A DNA stretch of 20,571 nt, taken from positions 1 to 20,571 of the forward strand of contig JAKLZD010000132.1 in assembly GCA_024256245.1 (NCBI GenBank), read 5' to 3'. The notes under the pieces were generated by a model. The model searched no databases. It was not told the DNA's origin and was given only the letters and a program-made list of their open reading frames with translations. Every line of letters begins with the position of its first letter. The first letter of the stretch is position 1. This document shows, one piece after another, positions 1 through 5,306 of the stretch. The position numbers and the translations under genes were made by a program. Source of the DNA: Candidatus Methylarchaceae archaeon HK01M (lineage in GTDB: Archaea > Thermoproteota > Nitrososphaeria > Nitrososphaerales > JACAEJ01).

Positions 1-1145
1 GAGGCTCTGACAGACCCCCTATCTTGTTTTAGCAAAATTTTCATTAAGGGAAGAGCACAATGGGCCCCTGATCTAACCATGATGTTGGCAGAAATATCCA
101 AAGCTAAGGCCACATTATGAGGGTTCAGGTCCCTGATGTTGAAGGAAACTATGCCGATTCTTTGTTTTAAGTCTTCAGGACCGTAAACTTCAACCTGGGC
201 TATGTTTGCTAACCCTTGGTACATTTCCTTTGTTAGTTCTCTCTCGTGTTTTTCTATGTTCTTCATCCCAATCTTCCTCAGATAATCGGTCGCTGCACCT
301 AATCCGATTATTTCAGCAATTGCAGGAGTTCCAGCTTCAAACCTTTTAGGAATTTCATTCATTTTGTAATAATCTAAGCCGACATCCTCGATCGTCCCTC
401 CACCGATAGCCATGGGTTCAATCTTCTCCAGCAGATCCTGCCGTGCATAAAGTATGCCGACCCCGGTTGGACCGAGCATCTTGTGGCCCGAAAAGGCCAA
501 GTAATCACATCCGATTTTTTGAACATCTACTTTAAAATGGGGAACCGACTGAGCTCCATCGATAAGCAACTGAGCACCATGTTCATGGGCAATCTGGGCA
601 ACTTCCCTAACTGGCGTTATTACGCCTAAAACGTTTGAAACATGGGTCATCGCCACTAACTCTGTTTTATCATCTATCGCTTTTTCGAAATCAGAAATGT
701 CGAAAAGCCCTTCTTTGTTTGGTCTAATAATTTCCACATTTGCTCCATATCTTCGCTTCAGACGTAACCAGACAATGAAATTAGAGTGGTGCTCGATAAG
801 TGTAGTGACGATTTTCCTTTTCTTCTTCAAGTTTAGCCCATTTGCGACAAGATTTATACTTTCAGTAGTGTTCTTGGTCGCTATTATTTCAGTTTCAGAC
901 CTAGCATTAATAAATTCAGCAATCTTAGAGCGAGCCTCTTCATACTCTTCGCTAGCTCTCTGAGAGAGTCTATGAATGCCACGTCCAACGTTAGCCCGAT
1001 ACTCATGGTAAAACTCCAACATCTTTTGGAGAACCGGTTCTGGAGTTAAGCTAGTTGCAGCATTGTCTAAGTAATTGATCCCAGAATTTAGCAAAAGGAA
1101 ATCTTGCCTAATACTCTGCACATCTAGCAATCTGTGCACCCCCAT
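1..1145 (-). CDS. sufS: SufS-type cysteine desulfurase, 3' end cut off by window edge
   Basis: This is a PLP-dependent class V aminotransferase that removes sulfur from cysteine (giving alanine) and holds it as an enzyme persulfide for Fe-S clusters, tRNA thiolation or sulfur carriers. I translated the minus strand by hand: the frame is open from the ATG at 1145 to the left edge, 381 codons. It starts MGVHRLLDVQSIRQDF, has the substrate/cofactor region LIDGAQSVPH, the PLP lysine K222 in AFSGHKMLGPTGVG, and the catalytic cysteine C363 in RSGAHCALPLM, close to the position known for SufS (C364 in E. coli), followed by GSVRAS. Only the last 25-30 residues should be missing. No sufB/C/D/E is visible beside it. 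A TATA-like TTTATATAAC (minus strand, 1174-1165) sits about 25 bases before the ATG, so the mRNA is probably leaderless, and a palindromic operator overlaps that box. The family is clear; the sulfur acceptor is inferred from the neighbours. Confidence 0.93.
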   Translation of the reverse strand, partial: MGVHRLLDVQSIRQDFLLLNSGINYLDNAATSLTPEPVLQKMLEFYHEYRANVGRGIHRLSQRASEEYEEARSKIAEFINARSETEIIATKNTTESINLVANGLNLKKKRKIVTTLIEHHSNFIVWLRLKRRYGANVEIIRPNKEGLFDISDFEKAIDDKTELVAMTHVSNVLGVITPVREVAQIAHEHGAQLLIDGAQSVPHFKVDVQKIGCDYLAFSGHKMLGPTGVGILYARQDLLEKIEPMAIGGGTIEDVGLDYYKMNEIPKRFEAGTPAIAEIIGLGAATDYLRKIGMKNIEKHERELTKEMYQGLANIAQVEVYGPEDLKQRIGIVSFNIRDLNPHNVALALDISANIMVRSGAHCALPLMKILLKQDRGSVRA

Positions 1146-1155
1146 AAAATTATTT

Positions 1156-1170
1156 TATAACATTGTTATA
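1156..1170. promoter_or_regulatory. Palindromic operator TATAACATTGTTATA at the sufS promoter
   Basis: A perfect inverted repeat with 7-base arms around one central base. It overlaps the minus-strand TATA box of sufS (1165-1174) and ends 11 bases before the sufS ATG. The same 15-mer, differing only in the central base, recurs at 1302 and 3460. Binding here would cover the TBP site, so a repressor is the simplest reading. The regulator is not in the window. Confidence 0.75.
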
Positions 1171-1301
1171 TAAATTGATTTATTTTGTTTCTCTTAAATT
1201 ATTATTGGAGGAACAAAACATTTACACTTGTTTATTCCATACCTCCAGTGTCCCCTTTTGGGATATAATTTGTGACTACATATCTTAATGCATAACACAT
1301 A

Positions 1302-1316
1302 TATAACACTGTTATA
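1302..1316. promoter_or_regulatory. Palindromic operator TATAACACTGTTATA at the promoter of the editing-domain gene
   Basis: Perfect 7-1-7 inverted repeat and second copy of the shared site. It overlaps the TATA box TATATAA (1300-1306) of the plus-strand gene that starts at 1338; the expected transcription start is near 1328-1331, leaving a very short leader. The overlap with the TATA box points to repression when bound. Confidence 0.75.
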
Positions 1317-1337
1317 ATTAAAAAATGGCGAGTCATT

Positions 1338-1760
1338 ATGAAGATATTGTTCATCCATTGTAATTACTTCTCATATCTTACAACCCAAAGAACCAAAGTG
1401 GCTGAAGATATTCCAAATGGATGTAAAAGTTGCGCCTTTAAGGACGCATTGGTCGTTTTTATAACAGCAGAGAGATTTGACGAGAAAAATCCGCAAAAAG
1501 TAGTTGATATGGGGATCAAGGAGATCGTAAAGGTTTCAAAAAAGGTGGGCGCAAATAGTGTCGTCCTCTTCCCTTTTGTTCATCTTTCAGATGAAATCAG
1601 TAATGCAGAGACGGGGTCAGAGATTATTAAAAGCCTTTATGAAAACCTCAGTTCTCTTAATTACACAGTTGACAAAGCACCCTTTGGATGGGAGAAGGTC
1701 TTCTCTATGACCTCAAAGGGCCATCCGTTAGCAGAACTTTCTAGGACGATCCGACCATAG
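1338..1760 (+). CDS. Free-standing archaeal ThrRS-type editing domain (trans-editing aminoacyl-tRNA hydrolase)
   Basis: The 140-residue protein matches, end to end, the N-terminal editing domain of archaeal threonyl-tRNA synthetase, a fold related to D-aminoacyl-tRNA deacylase that removes serine from Ser-tRNA-Thr. Recognisable family segments are MKILFIHCNYFSY at the start, VVFITAERFDEKNP (39-52), FPFVHLSDE with H82, KAPFGWEKVF, and SKGHPLAELSRTI near the end with K127. It stops exactly where the domain ends in full-length ThrRS, with no catalytic or anticodon-binding domain. Free-standing editing proteins are known in some Crenarchaeota, where a second ThrRS lacks editing. What is odd is its promoter, which carries the same palindrome as the sufS and tRNA-Cys/SepCysS promoters. 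It may therefore proofread tRNA in connection with cysteine supply rather than only threonine; that is inference. A CxxC (C29, C32) is an unusual addition. Confidence 0.85.
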   Translation: MKILFIHCNYFSYLTTQRTKVAEDIPNGCKSCAFKDALVVFITAERFDEKNPQKVVDMGIKEIVKVSKKVGANSVVLFPFVHLSDEISNAETGSEIIKSLYENLSSLNYTVDKAPFGWEKVFSMTSKGHPLAELSRTIRP

Positions 1761-1787
1761 TCCTAAACAATGTTAGTTGACAAGTAA

Positions 1788-1816
1788 ATCTTTGATTTCG
1801 AAATTTATTGAAAGAT
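1788..1816. terminator. Possible bidirectional terminator between convergent genes
   Basis: The 71-base gap between two convergent genes holds ATCTTT (1788-1793) and its inverse AAAGAT (1811-1816), enclosing the palindrome ATTTCGAAAT (1795-1804). The T-rich composition fits an archaeal termination zone, but there is no long T tract, so this is only a weak call. Confidence 0.3.
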
Positions 1817-1831
1817 AAGATTTGCAGGAGT

Positions 1832-2110
1832 TCAGCCTCCACTAACAGCTGGGATAATCAGAACCTCATCTTCATCTTTTAATATTGTATCAAAGTAGTT
1901 AAGGAAGCGTACATCTTTACCATTTATGTAGATGTTAATGAACCTCCTTATATTTCCCGTTGTGTCTAAGAGTTTCGCCTTGAACCTATTTCCCCATCTT
2001 GCAGTCAGCGTATCAAGTACTTCTCCTAAAGTCGATGCCTCCACTTCTACCTCTTTTTCTCCAGTCACATTTACTAAAGCTCCATAAAAGACGGTTTTTA
2101 CCTTGCTCAT
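1832..2110 (-). CDS. MoaD/ThiS-like ubiquitin-fold sulfur carrier protein
   Basis: A small protein of 92 residues with the beta-grasp pattern of MoaD/ThiS and the diagnostic C-terminal di-glycine (PAVSGG). In this family the terminal glycine is adenylated by an E1-like enzyme and converted to a thiocarboxylate that donates sulfide to an acceptor enzyme. I start it at the ATG at 2110, because a strong GGAGG (minus strand, 2122-2118) lies 7 bases upstream; a TTG at 2116 is a less likely alternative. It follows the threonine-synthase-like gene after only 11 bases, so the two form an operon. The same pairing of a MoaD-like gene with this threonine synthase subfamily is found in actinobacteria, to my recollection. 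That, plus the cysteine genes around it, favours a sulfur carrier for amino-acid biosynthesis over molybdopterin synthesis; no moaE or other moa gene is in the window. Confidence 0.85.
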   Translation of the reverse strand: MSKVKTVFYGALVNVTGEKEVEVEASTLGEVLDTLTARWGNRFKAKLLDTTGNIRRFINIYINGKDVRFLNYFDTILKDEDEVLIIPAVSGG

Positions 2111-2121
2111 CTTCAAACCTC

Positions 2122-3378
2122 CTACCTTACGATCTTTACAAGTGACTCCAAGGTAGGCTCGATTTCAAAGGGTTTCGCTATGCAGTTCATAAGAGTCTCA
2201 GCTGCCTTGAACCCATTACCAGTGACGCAACAGACAACCTCCTCATCTGGCGATATCTCTCCGAGCTCGACAAGTTTCTTTAAGACAGCCACCGTCACAC
2301 CACCTGCAGGCTCGGCGAAGATCCCCTCTGTCTTCGCTAAAAGTTGAATTGCATCTAATATCTCAAAGTCCGTAACCGATTCAGCCACTCCGCCAGATTC
2401 ACGTATGGCCCTTAGGGCGTAAAACCCATCTCCCGGATCTCCTATTGCCAAGCTTTTCGATATCGTAGAGGGATGCTCTATCGGCTTCACGTCAAGACTA
2501 TTGGCTTTAAAGGCGTTCGATATAGGGGCACAACCTGTAGGCTGGGCACCCGCGATTTTGGTCTTTAAATCATCGACCAAATCGAGTCTTTGAAACTCCT
2601 TAAGGCCCCTCCAAATTGCACATAGCAAGGCTCCACTGGCCATCGGCACTATCAAACGGTCTGGAGCTCTCCATCCAAGTTGCTCACATATCTCAAAGGC
2701 TAAAGTTTTTGAACCCTCCACATAGTACGGCCGAATGTTTATGTTCACAAATGCCCAGTCGTATGCCTCTGAAGCCTGAGCCGCAAGCCTATTGGCATCA
2801 TCGTAGTTTCCTTTAACGGCCACTATTCTGGCTCCATAGATCGTTGTCTGTAGGATCTTATTGAGTTCGATGTCTGATGGAACGAAAACGTAGCAAGGCA
2901 ATCCGACTTTAGCTGCATGAGCCGCTGTAGCGGCAGCTAAGTTACCTGTTGAAGCACATCCTACAGCCTTGGCGCCAAATTCTAGAGCTTTAGATACAGC
3001 AACAGTAGCAGGTCTATCTTTAAATGAATAGGTTGGATTGACTGTATCGTCCTTGATATACAGCTTTCTTAATCCAAATGTCTTCGCTAGCCTATCACAT
3101 CTGTGCAAAATTGTGTAGCCAGCACCTAGATCCACAATTTTTGTTCTATGGTGGACAGGTAGGAGCTCGGAGTATCGCCAGACCGTTTTAGGTCTATCTT
3201 GAAATGATTTTCTGTCAAGCTCTATGAAATCATAGTTGTAGGCTACTTCAAGAGGCCCGAAACAGTCCTCACAAGCGTAAATCTTGATTGGTGGGTACTC
3301 TCTTCCACACTCTCTGCATTTGAGCGATCTAATACATTCGAGTCTTTCAACACTTTCTATAACCATGTTATAACTCAT
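2122..3378 (-). CDS. thrC: Threonine synthase family PLP enzyme, possibly a sulfur-carrier-dependent cysteine/homocysteine synthase
   Basis: A fold-type II PLP enzyme of 418 residues. It opens with a zinc ribbon (C21, C24, C36, C39; CRECG and CEDCFGPLEVAYNY), carries the PLP lysine K120 in NPTYSFKDRP, the phosphate/PLP loop CASTGNLAAA, and the family segment EGSKTLAFEICEQLGW, then TEGIFAEPAGGVTVAV near the C-terminus. These match the threonine synthase subfamily found in actinobacteria and archaea, which normally converts O-phosphohomoserine to threonine. Its partner gene is a MoaD-like sulfur carrier, and the promoter region faces the tRNA-Cys/SepCysS unit. CysM of Mycobacterium, of the same fold type, takes sulfur from the carrier CysO and uses O-phosphoserine, so a cysteine (or homocysteine) synthase is a realistic alternative. 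The fold is certain, the substrate is not. The start could also be the ATG at 3366. Confidence 0.88.
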   Translation of the reverse strand: MSYNMVIESVERLECIRSLKCRECGREYPPIKIYACEDCFGPLEVAYNYDFIELDRKSFQDRPKTVWRYSELLPVHHRTKIVDLGAGYTILHRCDRLAKTFGLRKLYIKDDTVNPTYSFKDRPATVAVSKALEFGAKAVGCASTGNLAAATAAHAAKVGLPCYVFVPSDIELNKILQTTIYGARIVAVKGNYDDANRLAAQASEAYDWAFVNINIRPYYVEGSKTLAFEICEQLGWRAPDRLIVPMASGALLCAIWRGLKEFQRLDLVDDLKTKIAGAQPTGCAPISNAFKANSLDVKPIEHPSTISKSLAIGDPGDGFYALRAIRESGGVAESVTDFEILDAIQLLAKTEGIFAEPAGGVTVAVLKKLVELGEISPDEEVVCCVTGNGFKAAETLMNCIAKPFEIEPTLESLVKIVR

Positions 3379-3386
3379 AATAATCT

Positions 3387-3435
3387 AATATTATTAATAT
3401 TTTATTGCTAATAATATTCCAATTAGAATATTATT
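3387..3435. repeat. AT-rich inverted and direct repeats upstream of the threonine-synthase-like gene
   Basis: AATATTATTA (3387-3396) is exactly inverted as TAATAATATT (3409-3418) with a 12-base spacer, and AATATTATT returns in direct orientation at 3427-3435. The set fills the leader and promoter of the minus-strand gene starting at 3378. It may be a second regulatory site or simply AT-rich promoter sequence. Confidence 0.4.
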
Positions 3436-3447
3436 GAATAGATCGTT

Positions 3448-3459
3448 AAATATATAAAC
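3448..3459 (+). promoter_or_regulatory. TATA box for the tRNA-Cys transcript
   Basis: AAATATATAAAC lies 54-65 bases before the mature tRNA 5' end, giving a predicted start near 3480 and a leader of about 30 bases for RNase P to remove. The element is nearly symmetric and could also serve the divergent minus-strand gene at 3378. Confidence 0.55.
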
Positions 3460-3474
3460 TATAACAGTGTTATA
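3460..3474. promoter_or_regulatory. Palindromic operator TATAACAGTGTTATA between thrC-like gene and tRNA-Cys
   Basis: Third perfect copy of the 7-1-7 inverted repeat. It begins immediately after the plus-strand TATA box (3448-3459) and covers the zone between TATA and the expected start near 3480, a classic position for an archaeal repressor to block polymerase. Because the region is divergent, the same site could also act on the threonine-synthase-like/MoaD operon. Confidence 0.75.
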
Positions 3475-3512
3475 AAATGGAGTGGAGACATTGATAAGGC
3501 TTAACCAAACTT

Positions 3513-3605
3513 GCCGGGGTGGCCGAGCGGTTAGGCGGCAGGCTGCAGATGACTCGATGTGTAGAGACCTGCTCTACGCAGGTTCGAATCCTGCCCCCGG
3601 CTCCA
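3513..3605 (+). tRNA. tRNA-Cys(GCA) with an intron and encoded CCA
   Basis: A complete cloverleaf after intron removal. The acceptor stem GCCGGGG (3513-3519) pairs fully with CCCCGGC (3595-3601). The D stem is GCC/GGC, the anticodon stem GCAGG (3538-3542) pairs with CCTGC (3568-3572), the loop is CTGCAGA with anticodon GCA at 3545-3547, the variable loop has 5 bases, and the T arm is GCAGG-TTCGAAT-CCTGC. The discriminator is U (3602), the known identity base for tRNA-Cys, followed by an encoded CCA (3603-3605). The gene lies 70 bases before the SepCysE-like gene on the same strand, behind a shared operator, so the tRNA substrate and the enzyme that makes cysteine on it are probably co-regulated, perhaps co-transcribed. 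Confidence 0.95.
3549..3566 (+). other. 18-nt tRNA-Cys intron at canonical position 37/38
   Basis: The exon-intron borders form a textbook bulge-helix-bulge. Helix CTGC (3543-3546) pairs with GTAG (3561-3564) including one G-U pair, flanked by 3-base bulges AGA (3547-3549) and AGA (3565-3567). Cutting each bulge after its second base releases 3549-3566 and restores a standard 7-base anticodon loop. Confidence 0.85.
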
Positions 3606-3675
3606 AAAATATTAAAAGAAACTCGAACTAAGGTGTCGAAGGAGTAGTATAAGAAAGTTATAAATTGGTGATCTT

Positions 3676-3858
3676 ATGGCTGAAAAGGCTGTAGAAGAAA
3701 CCTTCGAAATATTGTTTGCCCTGATCGACTTAAGACAGATTTTTAGAGAGACCAAGCCCACTTATCGGCTTAGCACAGAACAGAAGGAGAAGATCAAGGA
3801 GATTCTTGAAGAAGTAAGACAGAGTTTGAATGTTATTGAAAAGGAGCTGATGACATGA
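3676..3858 (+). CDS. Small SepCysE-like adaptor protein
   Basis: A 60-residue, charged, helical protein with the core FEILFALIDLRQIFRETKP and a second helix from about residue 36 to 59. SepCysE is a known archaeal adaptor that joins SepRS and SepCysS on tRNA-Cys so that the O-phosphoserine intermediate is channelled; some archaea carry only its short N-terminal part or have it attached to SepCysS. The assignment rests on position (ATGA overlap with the SepCysS start), length and helical pattern more than on a long sequence match, so it is tentative. Translation starts at the ATG at 3676, preceded by GGTGAT (3667-3672). Sharing an operator and coupled translation with SepCysS makes a direct role in that complex very likely whatever its exact family. 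Confidence 0.6.
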   Translation: MAEKAVEETFEILFALIDLRQIFRETKPTYRLSTEQKEKIKEILEEVRQSLNVIEKELMT

Positions 3859-5036
3859 GAGATATCATTGGTAATATCGAGATCAGGGCAATAGAAGAAC
3901 TCTTCATAAACATTCATCCGATTCAACCTGGGGGTAGGCTCACCCCAGAAGCTATGAAGGCTCTTATCTCTTACGGAGACGGCTATTCAACCTGTGATTG
4001 GTGCAGAAAACCTTTCAGGCTCGATAAAATCCGAAGGCCTCCGATAGAAGAGTTCCATGTCAAACTAGCAGAATTCTTGGGAATGGATCAGGTAAGGGTC
4101 GTTCCCGGTGCAAGAAGAGGCTTTCAAGCCGTCGTCTCTTCGATGATAGAAAAGGGAGACTCTGTGATTGTCTCTTCATTAGCACATTACACAGAATTTT
4201 TGGCTGTAGAAGCAGCTAAAGGGGTAGTTAAAGAAGTCCCCCTAAACGAGAATCATGTGATCACTGGGGAAAATACAGCTAAAAAGATAGAGGAAGTGAA
4301 GAAAGAGACGGGAGTCTTCCCAAAACTAATCATGATGGACCATTTCGATTACATGTTAGGGAATGAGCATGATGTTCGTGGGGTTGCACGAGTTGCGAAA
4401 GATTACGGTATCCCATTTATGTATAACGGCGCTTACACAATAGGGGTTATGCCTGTAAATGGTAGGGAGATAGGGGCAGATTTTTTGGTGGGCTCAGGGC
4501 ATAAAAGTTTTGCCTCCCCTGCGCCTTCTGGCATCTTGGCAACTACTGAAGAGTGGTCAGATAGAGTGTTTAGAACGACTCAGATGGTTGGCGATGTGAC
4601 AAAAAGAAAATTTGGAATTAAAGAAGTCGAAATGATGGGTTGCACTTTGATGGGCGCCACTTTAATAGCAATGATGGCAAGTTTTTCTACCATAAAAGAG
4701 CGAGTTAAACATTGGGACAAAGAAGTCGAGAAGATCAATTATTTTGTCAAGGAATTTTTAAAGATCCAAGGAAATAAGGTAATGAGTGAGTTACCGCGGA
4801 AACACACTCTAACTAAGTTAGATACGAGAGGAAGCTTCGATAAGATTGCACAAACCCACAAAAGGAGAGGTTTTTTCTTCAGTGATGAGTTAAAAAAGAG
4901 GAAGATCGTCGGCGAATTCGTAGGCGCCACAAAGACTTGGAAGATGAACACTTATGGACTAACTTGGAATCAGATAAGATACTTAGCCCAAGCGTTACAA
5001 GACATTGCAAGAAAATATAACATAGATGTAGCATAA
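3855..5036 (+). CDS. pscS: O-phospho-L-seryl-tRNA:Cys-tRNA synthase (SepCysS)
   Basis: This PLP enzyme converts O-phosphoseryl-tRNA-Cys to cysteinyl-tRNA-Cys using a sulfur donor, the second step of tRNA-dependent cysteine synthesis. The 393-residue sequence follows the family closely: INIHPIQPGGRLTPEA, then YGDGYSTCDWC with C47 and C50, VPGARRGFQAV, the PLP lysine K217 in VGSGHKSF, and C263 in MMGCTLMGATL. All three cysteines implicated in persulfide chemistry in the Archaeoglobus and Methanocaldococcus enzymes are therefore present. The ATG at 3855 overlaps the stop of the SepCysE-like gene (ATGA), with GGAG 8 bases upstream. SepRS, which makes the substrate, is not in the window and must be elsewhere if the pathway works. 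No CysRS gene is seen here either, so the window cannot tell whether this is the only route to Cys-tRNA. Confidence 0.95.
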   Translation: MRDIIGNIEIRAIEELFINIHPIQPGGRLTPEAMKALISYGDGYSTCDWCRKPFRLDKIRRPPIEEFHVKLAEFLGMDQVRVVPGARRGFQAVVSSMIEKGDSVIVSSLAHYTEFLAVEAAKGVVKEVPLNENHVITGENTAKKIEEVKKETGVFPKLIMMDHFDYMLGNEHDVRGVARVAKDYGIPFMYNGAYTIGVMPVNGREIGADFLVGSGHKSFASPAPSGILATTEEWSDRVFRTTQMVGDVTKRKFGIKEVEMMGCTLMGATLIAMMASFSTIKERVKHWDKEVEKINYFVKEFLKIQGNKVMSELPRKHTLTKLDTRGSFDKIAQTHKRRGFFFSDELKKRKIVGEFVGATKTWKMNTYGLTWNQIRYLAQALQDIARKYNIDVA

Positions 5037-5098
5037 AATCGACTGATTGCTAGGCTTAATTTTGAATTGGTTTATAACTATCTTCCGAGTTTGCTCAG

Positions 5099-5191
5099 AT
5101 GTACGTCATTTTGGAACGTAAGTTACCACATTGCGAAGGAGTTTCAGAATATTGCCTTAGGACGCAGGGTAGAAAGAAGGTTAAAAAATGA
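5099..5191 (+). CDS. Possible small leaderless ORF of 30 residues
   Basis: Reads MYVILERKLPHCEGVSEYC, then 11 more residues with a basic end (GRKKVKK). A good TATA-like element (TTTATAACT, 5070-5078) lies about 25 bases before the ATG, the spacing seen for leaderless archaeal mRNAs. There is no family match that I recognise and the ORF is very short, so chance is possible. Confidence 0.25.
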   Translation: MYVILERKLPHCEGVSEYCLRTQGRKKVKK

Positions 5192-5273
5192 GTGTGTTGG
5201 ATAAGTGGATTCAAGTTGAATGAAACCGTTGAAATTAACAGTAATAATTTTTAGAAGAATTTAAGAATAGATA

Positions 5274-5289
5274 TCAGACTAAAATCTGA
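5274..5289. promoter_or_regulatory. Short inverted repeat before the copper ATPase gene
   Basis: TCAGA (5274-5278) and TCTGA (5285-5289) with a 6-base spacer, ending 17 bases before the ATG at 5307. It could be a metal-responsive operator, but 5-bp arms are weak evidence. Confidence 0.25.
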
Positions 5290-5306
5290 GTTGATTAGCG
5301 ATAAAA

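Noticed and set aside
697..963. 88-residue plus-strand ORF
   Set aside because: It is antisense to the well-supported sufS reading frame.
1206..1263. TGGAGG/CCTCCA inverted repeat and a TCCC-GGGA hairpin between sufS and the editing-domain gene
   Set aside because: The arms are short, the spacing is large and there is no coherent RNA fold; the operators explain the region better.
1766..1774. AACAATGTT, a core match to the operator palindrome
   Set aside because: The flanks do not match, and it lies between convergent genes, away from any promoter.
3513..3605. Reading the tRNA as a type II (Leu or Ser) tRNA with a long variable arm
   Set aside because: No valid anticodon stem forms that way; the intron model gives full pairing, anticodon GCA and the U73 of tRNA-Cys.
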